From NCBI GenBank assembly GCA_001830645.1, contig MIBM01000001.1, positions 13,404 through 18,806 on the forward strand: 5,403 nt of DNA, read 5' to 3'. Positions within the stretch are counted from its first letter, which is position 1. Each line of letters opens with the position of its first letter. The notes beneath the pieces are model-generated. The model was not told the DNA's origin. It saw only the letters and a list, made by a program, of their open reading frames with translations, and searched no databases. The position numbers were made by a program, and so were the translations under genes. The DNA comes from Spirochaetes bacterium RIFOXYC1_FULL_54_7. Lineage in GTDB: Bacteria > Spirochaetota > Spirochaetia > Treponematales > UBA12059. Shown in pieces: positions 1 through 5,403 of this stretch.

Positions 1-619
1 CGGTTTCGTACCGCCTGGCTTCCTTGACCACGAGGGCAAGGACTTCTTCAAGACTGCCGGCATGTATGGTTTTGCAACCGATGCTTCCAAGGTTGCCGAG
101 GCCAAGAAGCTTATGGCCGAAGCCGGCTACCCTGATGGCAAGGGCTTCCCCGAATTCACCATCATGTACAACACCTCCGAAGGCCACAAGCTCGTAGCCG
201 AGCTGGTCCAGGAGATGCTCAAGGTCAACCTTGGTATCAACGTCAAGCTCGAGAATCAGGAATGGGCAGTCTTCCAGGATACCCGCAAGGCTGGCAACTA
301 TGAAGTCTCCCGCGGCGGTTGGCTGACCGATTTCATGGATCCATCCGGGCTGCTCAGCATCTTCACAATCGGCAACGCCTACAATGATCCCAAGTATGCC
401 AACCCCGAGTACAATGATTTGCTCTCCAAGGCCGCCAAGACTCGTGGCAAGGAGCATTTCGAGGCTCTGTACAAGGCCCAGGGCTTGCTGATGAACGATG
501 TTCCCATGATCCCGGTATACCATTATTCCGACACCATGATGGCTTCTGCCAAGCTCAAGGGCTGGGACCGAAGCGTTCTTGGTTCCGTAGACTTCAGTGC
601 CGCTTATCTTGTAGAGTAA
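1..619 (+). CDS. oppA: Oligopeptide ABC transporter substrate-binding protein OppA, C-terminal part (5' end outside window)
   Basis: The first complete codon is at base 2 and the frame stays open for 205 residues to a TAA at 617-619; the start, signal peptide and N-terminal lobe lie upstream of the window. The fragment opens with FVPPGF and continues through the second lobe of a family 5 extracellular solute-binding protein (SBP_bac_5). Recognisable stretches are the GGWLTDFMDP block, the NDPKYANPEYNDLL segment and the MIPVYHY strand, all of which align by eye with the last part of E. coli OppA. The Asp codon at 329-331 (in GWLTD) sits where E. coli OppA has the Asp that binds the ligand's free amino terminus (GWCAD). 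That favours peptides over nickel or sugars. The role is to bind peptides outside the cytoplasmic membrane and hand them to OppBC. All five isoleucine codons are ATC, unlike the ATA-rich oppB, which suggests high expression. A strong stem-loop follows at 644-676. Peptide-binding family is confident; exact substrate is inferred. Confidence 0.93.
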   Translation, partial: GFVPPGFLDHEGKDFFKTAGMYGFATDASKVAEAKKLMAEAGYPDGKGFPEFTIMYNTSEGHKLVAELVQEMLKVNLGINVKLENQEWAVFQDTRKAGNYEVSRGGWLTDFMDPSGLLSIFTIGNAYNDPKYANPEYNDLLSKAAKTRGKEHFEALYKAQGLLMNDVPMIPVYHYSDTMMASAKLKGWDRSVLGSVDFSAAYLVE

Positions 620-643
620 GCACTCGTGAAGAGTCTGTAGTTC

Positions 644-676
644 AAACCCCGGTCGCGTTGCACGCGATCGGGGTTT
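644..676 (+). terminator. Stem-loop after oppA: partial terminator or 3' mRNA-stabilising hairpin
   Basis: The left arm (644-657) and right arm (663-676) pair over 14 positions with a single G-T wobble, closing a 5-base loop TTGCA at 658-662. It starts 25 bases after the oppA stop. The right arm ends in only three T residues followed by CAAT, so the U-tract is short for an efficient intrinsic terminator. In opp and other binding-protein operons such hairpins commonly reduce read-through into the permease genes or protect the binding-protein mRNA from 3' decay. Which of these applies here cannot be told from sequence. Confidence 0.7.
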
Positions 677-704
677 CAATCCCCCGACAAAGGTTTACGC
701 ATAA

Positions 705-720
705 GGCCGGCATCTCGGCC
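705..720 (+). other. Small GC-rich hairpin in the oppA-oppB spacer
   Basis: GGCCG (705-709) pairs with CGGCC (716-720) around the six-base loop GCATCT. It lies directly upstream of the TTGACA hexamer at 726. There is no T-run after it, so it is not a terminator by itself. It may be a chance structure or part of an operator. Little more can be said. Confidence 0.3.
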
Positions 721-725
721 GTAGA

Positions 726-754
726 TTGACACCCCGAAAATTCTGCCATGCTAT
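726..754 (+). promoter_or_regulatory. Candidate sigma70-type promoter for oppBCDF
   Basis: A perfect TTGACA (-35) at 726-731 is followed after exactly 17 bases by TGCTAT (749-754), which matches the TATAAT consensus at three of six positions and lacks the important second-position A. Predicted transcription would begin near 760-762, right at the ribosome binding site of oppB. The position after the oppA hairpin makes a secondary promoter sensible, but the weak -10 keeps confidence low. If it is not used, oppB-F depend on read-through from oppA. Confidence 0.35.
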
Positions 755-760
755 GCCGAG

Positions 761-765
761 AGGAG
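761..765 (+). promoter_or_regulatory. Ribosome binding site of oppB
   Basis: AGGAG, within the purine run GAGAGGAG at 758-765, lies eight bases before the ATG at 774. It fixes that ATG as the start rather than the in-frame TTG at 726, which would add 16 residues lacking family resemblance and has no such site. Confidence 0.85.
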
Positions 766-773
766 TTCAAGCT

Positions 774-1700
774 ATGAGATCCTACTTCCTGAAGCGCGTT
801 GTATCCATGTTTATCACCATACTGCTGATAACCGCGCTCACCTTTACCATGATGCACTCCATCCCCGGCGGTCCGTTTACCAGGGAAAAGGCGGTTCCGG
901 ACGAGATACTCCGGCGTCTTAACGAGAAGTACAATCTGGATCAACCTGTATTCATCCAGTACCTGGACTATATGAAGGGTTTGCTTACCTTCGATCTAGG
1001 TCCTTCGTATTCCAAAATCGGCACATCCGTAAACGACTTGATCGTGGGGGGATTCCCCGCATCGGCCAAGATCGGGTTGTTGGCCAGCATACTCATCATC
1101 ATAGTAGGCATACCGATAGGTGTCATTTCCGCACTAAAACAGAACAAGCCAATAGACTATGTGGTGATGTTCATGGCTACCTTGGGCATAACGGTGCCCA
1201 GCTTTGTGGTGGCCACGCTGATAATCTACTTTTTTGCCGGCAAGCTGGGCTGGATTCCAAGTTTCGGCATAACCAACCCTTTGGGCTATATTGGTCCGGT
1301 CATCGCCCTCTCCGGGTATTCCCTGTCCTTCATATCCCGGCTTACCCGTTCCAGCATGCTTGAGGTCCTTCGGCAGGACTACATCCGCACCGCCCGGGCC
1401 AACGGCATACGTGAGTGGTCGGTGCTGGGCAAGCATGCCATCAAGAATGCCCTTATCCCGGTGGTCACCTATCTTGGACCCATGATTGCGGCCATCCTGA
1501 CTGGTTCATTTGTCATCGAGAAGATTTTCGCCATTCCAGGCCTCGGTAAATACTATGTGGATAGTGTAAACAATCGTGACTATACGACCATCATGGGGGT
1601 TACGGTGTTCTACGCCGTTTTCTACATCGTGATGGTCTTGCTTGTTGACCTTGCGTATACGATCATCGATCCGCGCATCAAGTTCGGAAGCGAGAAGTGA
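774..1700 (+). CDS. oppB: Oligopeptide ABC transporter permease OppB
   Basis: This 308-residue inner-membrane protein is close to the usual OppB length of about 306. With OppC it forms the channel through which peptides pass. The N-terminus is the family-typical short cytoplasmic lead into TM1 (about residues 5-27), followed by the HSIPGGPF element and the extracytoplasmic segment with EKYNLDQPVFIQYLDYMKG (51-69). Further hydrophobic segments are near 98-120, 129-154, 170-188, 228-247 and 275-297. The cytoplasmic EAA coupling loop that docks on the ATPase is clear at about 202-230 (DYIRTARANGI, then a conserved Gly, then KNALIP). The C-terminus DLAYTIIDPRIKFG is characteristic. The start at ATG 774 is chosen for its AGGAG site. 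The stop overlaps the oppC start by four bases. Isoleucine is frequently encoded by ATA (at least 13 times in the first 220 codons), in contrast to the oppA fragment. Substrate type is inferred from the neighbouring oppA. Confidence 0.95.
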   Translation: MRSYFLKRVVSMFITILLITALTFTMMHSIPGGPFTREKAVPDEILRRLNEKYNLDQPVFIQYLDYMKGLLTFDLGPSYSKIGTSVNDLIVGGFPASAKIGLLASILIIIVGIPIGVISALKQNKPIDYVVMFMATLGITVPSFVVATLIIYFFAGKLGWIPSFGITNPLGYIGPVIALSGYSLSFISRLTRSSMLEVLRQDYIRTARANGIREWSVLGKHAIKNALIPVVTYLGPMIAAILTGSFVIEKIFAIPGLGKYYVDSVNNRDYTTIMGVTVFYAVFYIVMVLLVDLAYTIIDPRIKFGSEK

Positions 1701-2893
1701 GACTCATGAACCCCAATAAATTCGAGTTCATCAAAGACAAATACGACGATGCCGAAACGAGCAGACCCAGTCTTACCTACTGGCAGGATGCCTGGCGACG
1801 GCTGAAGAAGAACAAGCTTTCCATGGCTGGCTTGGTAACCATCGGCATCATCCTGTTGCTGGGTGTGTTCGGACCCATGTTCACTCCGTACTCGTACTCT
1901 GACCAGGTGAACAAGTACAAAAACCTGCCTCCCATCATGAAACTGTATGAGCTGGGCGGTACATATTTCTATGTCTCCAACGACTACAATATCTTTGCCG
2001 TAGAGCGTAATGGCCGTCTGATAGACCGCATAGATGCCGACCGCAGCAGACGCGATGTAATTAACAAGGTGTATGTATACACATACCAGGGTGAGGATGT
2101 TGTCCTGGATTTCTCGTACAACCTCCTGCCATCCAAAATGGGGTATGACTACGATTTGACCCTGGAATACCGTGGAGAAACCGCCACCCAGCATTCCATA
2201 TCCAGGATAAACCGTATCTTCCCCTTTGGCACCGATGACATCGGGCGTGACCTCATGACCCGCATACTGTATGGTGCCAGGATTTCCTTGCTGGTTGCCT
2301 TTATCGCAACCATTGTGAACCTGTTCATAGGTATCATCTACGGCAGCATCTCAGGCTTCGAGGGCGGCAAGGTGGACGAGATCATGATGCGCATCGTAGA
2401 CATCATCAACTCCGTTCCGTTGGTGCTGTATGTAATCCTCCTTATGGTCTGGTTCAGGGGCGGTGGCCTCTGGAACATCATCATAGCCCTGAGCAGTGTC
2501 TACTGGGTGTCCATGGCGCGTCTGGTGCGCGGGCAGATACTGTCCTTGAAGGAACAGGAATTCATCCTCTCGGCCAAGGTTCTTGGTGTCTCCCGAAGCA
2601 GGATCATCATGAAGCACCTGATACCCAATGCAATAGGCCCTATCATAGTTTCCATGGCCATGATGATACCCAGCGCCGTTTTTACGGAGTCGTTCCTGAG
2701 TTTCATAGGTCTTGGTGTATCGGCGCCTATGGCGTCCTGGGGAACCCTGGCCAACAATGCGCTGTCAGGAATGATCACTTATCCGTATCAGTTGTTCTTC
2801 CCTGCCATGTCCATTGCGTTTACGATGCTGGCGTTCAACTTCATAGGAGACGGCTTGCGCGACGCCCTCGATCCACGTCTGCGTAAGGGTTAA
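1697..2893 (+). CDS. oppC: Oligopeptide ABC transporter permease OppC with enlarged extracytoplasmic loop
   Basis: The second channel subunit has 398 residues, against about 300 in E. coli. The cytoplasmic N-terminus contains the family-typical YWQDAWRRLKKNKLSMAGL (28-46) leading into TM1 (about 44-62). The usual FGTDDIGRDLMTRILYGARIS block is at 177-197, followed by TM2 near 196-219. The EAA loop is at about 288-312 (EFILSAKVLGVSRSRIIMKH, then LIPNAIGP). The SFIGLGV and P-ASWG elements are at 335-349 and the C-terminus is GDGLRDALDPRLRKG. The extra length lies between TM1 and the FGTD block (about residues 72-172), a polar Tyr-rich segment predicted outside the membrane. GTG at 1697 is taken as start because it forms a GTGA overlap with the oppB stop and has GGAAG (1686-1690) six bases upstream. 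ATG at 1706 is a real alternative that would shorten the protein by three residues. Function is confident, start less so. Confidence 0.94.
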   Translation: MRLMNPNKFEFIKDKYDDAETSRPSLTYWQDAWRRLKKNKLSMAGLVTIGIILLLGVFGPMFTPYSYSDQVNKYKNLPPIMKLYELGGTYFYVSNDYNIFAVERNGRLIDRIDADRSRRDVINKVYVYTYQGEDVVLDFSYNLLPSKMGYDYDLTLEYRGETATQHSISRINRIFPFGTDDIGRDLMTRILYGARISLLVAFIATIVNLFIGIIYGSISGFEGGKVDEIMMRIVDIINSVPLVLYVILLMVWFRGGGLWNIIIALSSVYWVSMARLVRGQILSLKEQEFILSAKVLGVSRSRIIMKHLIPNAIGPIIVSMAMMIPSAVFTESFLSFIGLGVSAPMASWGTLANNALSGMITYPYQLFFPAMSIAFTMLAFNFIGDGLRDALDPRLRKG

Positions 2894-2901
2894 GCTGAAA
2901 A

Positions 2902-2907
2902 AGGGGA
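2902..2907 (+). promoter_or_regulatory. Ribosome binding site of oppD
   Basis: AGGGGA ends four bases before the ATG at 2912, inside the only true gap (18 bases) of the oppB-F cluster. The spacing is slightly short but acceptable. No promoter or terminator is visible in this gap, so oppD is presumably transcribed with oppC. Confidence 0.65.
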
Positions 2908-2911
2908 TGAT

Positions 2912-3934
2912 ATGAGTGATACAATTCTTGAGGTCAATGGACTACAGACCTCCTTCTATACACACCTTGGAGAGGTACAGGCCGTCCGCGGCCTGAGCTT
3001 CAAGATGAAAAAGGGTGACATACTCGGCATAGTCGGGGAATCCGGCAGCGGCAAGAGCGTGTCCGCCCTCTCGCTGATGAAGCTGATAGATTTCCCCGGG
3101 CGCATCAAGGCCGGTTCCATCGTCTTTGACAAAAAAGACATAACCAACTATTCGAACACGAAGATGTCCGACATGCGTGGCAACGACATGGCCATGATAT
3201 TCCAGGACCCGATGACATCCTTGAATCCGGTGTTCAGCATAAAGAGCCAGATGGTCGAAGTGATCCGTCGTCACCGGAAGGTGAACCGCAGGGACGCTTT
3301 GAAGGTTGCCGTAGAGATGCTGCATCTGGTAGGTATCCCGGAGCCGGAGAAGCGTATACATGCGTACCCCCACCAGTTCTCCGGTGGCATGCGGCAGCGG
3401 GTTATGATAGCCACCGCCCTGTCATGCAATCCAAAGCTGCTGATAGCCGACGAGCCTACCACAGCCCTGGATGTTACCATTCAGGCTCAGATTATCGACA
3501 TCATGAAGCATGTATCCAAGGAACTGCACACCTCCATAATACTTATTACCCATGATCTTGGTGTCATTGCCGAACTGTGTTCCAGGATCATCGTGATGTA
3601 TGGTGGCATGGCCATGGAAAAGGGAAATATCGACGATATTTTCTACAGGCCCAGCCACCCGTACACCAGAGGCTTGCTGCAGTCCCTGCCGCGCATGGAC
3701 AGCCATGCCAAGGATAGGCTCATCCCGATAAAAGGATCGCCACCCGACCTGATGAAGCCGCCTTCTGGTTGCCCCTTCTCGCCGCGCTGTCCCCATGCCA
3801 TGAATATCTGCCGCGAGGAAGCTGCCCCGACCTTCAAGGTGGGAGAGGGTCATACCTCGGTCTGTTGGTTGCTGCACAAAGATGCCCCAGCCGTGGAAGG
3901 ATACGCCAAAGGAGAGGTTGCAGATGCAGAATGA
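2912..3934 (+). CDS. oppD: Oligopeptide ABC transporter ATP-binding protein OppD
   Basis: This 340-residue cytoplasmic ATPase pairs with OppF on the OppBC channel and hydrolyses ATP to drive import. All nucleotide-binding elements are intact: Walker A GESGSGKS (42-49), Q-loop Gln98 in [10 protein letters not shown], signature FSGGM (156-160) with RQRVMIA after it, Walker B LLIADEP (176-182), D-loop ALD (185-187) and switch His214. The oligopeptide-transporter C-terminal region begins with HPYTRGLL (249-256). It ends in four cysteines, C287, C293, C300 and C318, in the [11 protein letters not shown] context. In the Dpp/Opp ATPase family this cysteine set is known to hold a [4Fe-4S] cluster in at least some members; its presence here is inferred. 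The first ATP-binding gene after the permeases with the FSGGMRQR wording is usually OppD rather than OppF. The start is the ATG with AGGGGA upstream. The last 11 bases overlap oppF. Confidence 0.95.
   Translation: MSDTILEVNGLQTSFYTHLGEVQAVRGLSFKMKKGDILGIVGESGSGKSVSALSLMKLIDFPGRIKAGSIVFDKKDITNYSNTKMSDMRGNDMAMIFQDPMTSLNPVFSIKSQMVEVIRRHRKVNRRDALKVAVEMLHLVGIPEPEKRIHAYPHQFSGGMRQRVMIATALSCNPKLLIADEPTTALDVTIQAQIIDIMKHVSKELHTSIILITHDLGVIAELCSRIIVMYGGMAMEKGNIDDIFYRPSHPYTRGLLQSLPRMDSHAKDRLIPIKGSPPDLMKPPSGCPFSPRCPHAMNICREEAAPTFKVGEGHTSVCWLLHKDAPAVEGYAKGEVADAE
3910..3914 (+). promoter_or_regulatory. Ribosome binding site of oppF, inside the oppD 3' end
   Basis: AGGAG (in AAAGGAGAGG, 3908-3917) lies nine bases before ATG 3924. 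It decides the oppF start at 3924 against the in-frame ATG at 3882, which has no such site and would add 14 residues. The site is embedded in oppD codons, implying translational coupling. Confidence 0.75.
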
Positions 3935-4904
3935 CCAGGTCCTGTTGCAGGTAGAGAACCTGAAGAAATATTTCCGGATGGACAATTCCTTCTCCAACAA
4001 GCACCGCCAGGACCTTACAGCGGTGGATGATGTAAGCTTTGTCATCAAACGTGGAGAAACCTTTGGCCTCGTGGGCGAGTCGGGCTGCGGCAAGTCAACC
4101 ATAGGGCGGACCATTGTACGCCTGTACGAGCCAACCGGTGGCCGGATCATCTTCGATGGCGACGACATTACAACCATGTCGCAGAAGGATCTGCATCCTT
4201 ACCGCAAGCGCATCCAGATGATCTTCCAGGATCCGTATGCATCGCTCAACACCCGCATGACCGTGGCGGAGATCATTGGTGAGGGTATGCTGACCCATAA
4301 GCTATCCAATAATTCGGAGCGACTCGAGCGGGTGCATTACCTGCTGAACACTGTAGGGCTCAAGAAAGAGCATGCCAACCGATACCCCCATGAGTTTTCA
4401 GGTGGCCAGCGCCAGCGCATAGGTATAGCCCGGTCCCTGGCAGTGGAACCCGAACTCATCATCTGCGACGAGCCGATCTCAGCCCTTGATGTGTCCATCC
4501 AGGCCCAGGTCGTGAACATGCTGGAGGATCTGCAGGACAAGATGGGGCTCACCTACTTGTTCATTGCCCACGACCTGTCCATGGTCAAGCACATCTCCGA
4601 CAGGATTGGCGTGATGTACCTTGGCAAGCTGATGGAAGTCTGCGACAGCAATGAATTGTACGAGAATCCGTTGAATCCCTACACCAAAGCTCTGCTTTCA
4701 TCCATCCCGGTACCGGACCCCAGGGCCAACAGGACCAGCAAGCGCATAGTCCTTCAGGGTGACGTGAAGAGCCCGATCAATCCACCACCGAGTTGCCGCT
4801 TCAATCCGCGCTGCCCCATGTGCCAGCAAATATGCCGGGAACAGACACCTGAGCTCCTCGAGGTAAGACCCAACCATTTTGTGGCCTGCCATTTTGTAAA
4901 ATAG
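3924..4904 (+). CDS. oppF: Oligopeptide ABC transporter ATP-binding protein OppF
   Basis: This 326-residue second ATPase of the importer is close to the usual OppF length of about 330. It starts with [11 protein letters not shown] and has the OppF-typical extra segment [19 protein letters not shown] (21-39). The motifs are complete: Walker A GESGCGKS (51-58), Q-loop Gln102 in FQDPYASLN, signature FSGGQ (158-162) followed by RQRIGIAR, Walker B LIICDEP (178-184), ALD at 187-189 and switch His216. The C-terminal oligopeptide region begins at [10 protein letters not shown] (251-260). It ends with cysteines C291, C297, C304 and C322, spaced exactly as in OppD, plus one more at C300; a [4Fe-4S] site is inferred from the family. 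The gene overlaps oppD by 11 bases in another frame and has its own ribosome binding site at 3910-3914. It ends with TAG 46 bases before a strong terminator, so it is the last gene of the operon. Confidence 0.95.
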   Translation: MQNDQVLLQVENLKKYFRMDNSFSNKHRQDLTAVDDVSFVIKRGETFGLVGESGCGKSTIGRTIVRLYEPTGGRIIFDGDDITTMSQKDLHPYRKRIQMIFQDPYASLNTRMTVAEIIGEGMLTHKLSNNSERLERVHYLLNTVGLKKEHANRYPHEFSGGQRQRIGIARSLAVEPELIICDEPISALDVSIQAQVVNMLEDLQDKMGLTYLFIAHDLSMVKHISDRIGVMYLGKLMEVCDSNELYENPLNPYTKALLSSIPVPDPRANRTSKRIVLQGDVKSPINPPPSCRFNPRCPMCQQICREQTPELLEVRPNHFVACHFVK

Positions 4905-4949
4905 GCGGGATCTGTCTGGGTTGTTGAAGATTTCAGTAACAGGAACTGC

Positions 4950-4983
4950 AAGCGGGTACCGGGATCATCCTGGTACCCGTTTT
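4950..4983 (+). terminator. Intrinsic terminator of the opp operon
   Basis: CGGGTACC (4953-4960) pairs perfectly with GGTACCCG (4972-4979). The stem continues inward with a G-T wobble and two G-C pairs to an ATCAT loop (4964-4968). It extends outward through G-T and two A-T pairs into a TTTT run at 4980-4983. It lies 46 bases after the oppF stop and before a separate candidate promoter, which supports transcription ending here. No T-run is present on the opposite side, so it works on the + strand only. Confidence 0.88.
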
Positions 4984-4990
4984 CATGGCA

Positions 4991-5020
4991 TTGACCGATG
5001 CGCCGTTCAATTATTACTAT
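4991..5020 (+). promoter_or_regulatory. Candidate promoter of alaS
   Basis: TTGACC (4991-4996), one mismatch from the -35 consensus, is followed after 18 bases by TACTAT (5015-5020), four of six matches to TATAAT with the key second-position A and final T present. The predicted start point, about six to eight bases after the -10, falls at 5026-5028, that is at the alaS ATG itself. It begins only eight bases after the opp terminator. This is a pattern match by eye, not a scored prediction. Confidence 0.45.
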
Positions 5021-5027
5021 CCATCCT

Positions 5028-5396
5028 ATGATAAGCCCCGACGAACTACGCCAGAAATACCTGGATTTTTTCCGAACCAAGGACCATGCCGTCATTTCAG
5101 GCAAGTCCCTCATACCCGAGAATGACCCTACTGTTCTCTTCACCACTGCCGGCATGCACCCCCTGGTGCCCTACCTGCTCGGCGATGCCCATCCCGCGGG
5201 CAAGCGGCTGGTGGACTACCAGAAATGTGTCCGCACCGGTGACATAGACGAGGTAGGAGACACCAGCCATCTTACCTGTTTCGAGATGCTCGGTAACTGG
5301 TCCCTGGGTGACTACTTCAAGAAGGAATCCATAGCCTATTCCTGGGAATTCCTGACCAGTCCCGACTGGCTGGCCCTGGTTCCAGCCAAGCTGTAG
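5028..5396 (+). CDS. alaS: Alanyl-tRNA synthetase, N-terminal catalytic part, interrupted by an in-frame TAG
   Basis: AlaRS charges tRNA-Ala with alanine in the cytoplasm. The 122 residues seen here are the start of the class II catalytic domain. [14 protein letters not shown] (2-15), [20 protein letters not shown] (24-43), [15 protein letters not shown] (64-78) and [13 protein letters not shown] (85-97, the motif 2 region) are all conserved blocks. The wording is of the short bacterial AlaRS type I associate with spirochaetes. The frame ends in TAG at 5394-5396 inside the LTSPDW-KL segment. In relatives the chain continues there with one variable residue and VTV; here V and T do follow the TAG before the window ends. 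This looks like a nonsense change or a sequence error rather than a true end, since the full enzyme has several hundred residues. ATG 5028 is the family-like start; in-frame ATG 4998 would add ten unlike residues. Neither has a ribosome binding site. Confidence 0.85.
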   Translation: MISPDELRQKYLDFFRTKDHAVISGKSLIPENDPTVLFTTAGMHPLVPYLLGDAHPAGKRLVDYQKCVRTGDIDEVGDTSHLTCFEMLGNWSLGDYFKKESIAYSWEFLTSPDWLALVPAKL

Positions 5397-5403
5397 GTTA
5401 CCG

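Noticed and set aside
665..690. GGGGTTTCAATCCCCC, resembling a tRNA T-arm or a CRISPR repeat (GTTTCAATCCC)
   Set aside because: The T-stem would have a T-C mismatch at its innermost pair, and no D-arm, anticodon arm or acceptor stem can be placed around it. The sequence occurs once, so there is no repeat array.
726..773. In-frame TTG as an alternative oppB start
   Set aside because: It would add 16 residues without family similarity and has no ribosome binding site. ATG 774 is preceded by AGGAG and begins with the typical short OppB N-terminus.
2068..2087. Imperfect palindrome around TGTATACA inside oppC, as a possible operator
   Set aside because: It lies within coding sequence for the OppC insert, has an A-C mismatch, and shows no second copy near a promoter. 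Chance is the simplest explanation.
1622..2194. 190-codon open frame on the - strand opposite oppB and oppC
   Set aside because: It is antisense to conserved permease sequence and has no recognisable domain. Similar antisense frames occur along the whole window.
3882..3923. Upstream in-frame ATG as an alternative oppF start
   Set aside because: It has no ribosome binding site, would lengthen the overlap with oppD to over 50 bases, and adds residues unlike the family N-terminus. ATG 3924 has AGGAG at good spacing.
3422..4177. Long open reading frame on the - strand (251 codons) across the oppD-oppF junction
   Set aside because: It lies fully antisense to two intact, well-recognised ATPase genes, its translation is low-complexity and resembles no family I know, and no ribosome binding site or promoter stands out. 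It is a by-product of codon use on the + strand.
4902..4998. Amber recoding that would extend oppF past its TAG
   Set aside because: Read-through would translate straight through a strong terminator hairpin, and the OppF C-terminus is already complete at the family's usual length.

Overview
The window reads as an ordinary bacterial chromosome segment, nearly all coding on the + strand. It holds an oligopeptide ABC-importer locus followed by the start of the alanyl-tRNA synthetase gene. I suggest a spirochaete (Spirochaetota, perhaps Sphaerochaetaceae) with moderate confidence. The AlaRS N-terminus has the [28 protein letters not shown] and [13 protein letters not shown] wording that I associate with the short bacterial AlaRS type of spirochaetes and some candidate-phylum bacteria. 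It differs from the NAGMNQF and RAGGKHNDLENVG wording of E. coli-like enzymes. The lineage call is from memory of families, not from a search. By eye the base composition is slightly above 50% GC.

Layout: (1) bases 1-619 are the 3' part of oppA, the extracytoplasmic solute-binding protein. (2) Bases 620-773 form an intergenic region with a strong 14-bp stem-loop, a smaller GC-rich hairpin, a perfect TTGACA hexamer and a strong ribosome binding site. (3) oppB (774-1700), oppC (1697-2893), oppD (2912-3934) and oppF (3924-4904) are tightly packed, with 4-bp and 11-bp overlaps and one 18-bp gap, as expected of one co-translated operon. (4) A convincing intrinsic terminator lies at 4950-4983. (5) A candidate promoter is followed by the beginning of alaS (5028 onward).

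The five opp products would form one machine. OppA captures peptides outside the membrane, OppB and OppC form the channel, and OppD and OppF are the paired ATPases that drive import. The stem-loop after oppA, together with the different codon use of oppA, fits the usual arrangement in which the binding protein is made in excess over the membrane and ATPase subunits.

The points most worth a second look are three. An in-frame TAG interrupts alaS after 122 codons, exactly where the family's conserved VTV strand begins. OppC carries an extracytoplasmic insertion of roughly 70-100 residues between its first and second membrane segments. The four-cysteine C-terminal motif has identical spacing in OppD and OppF. 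I found no mobile element, CRISPR array, RNA gene or clearly novel system in this window.
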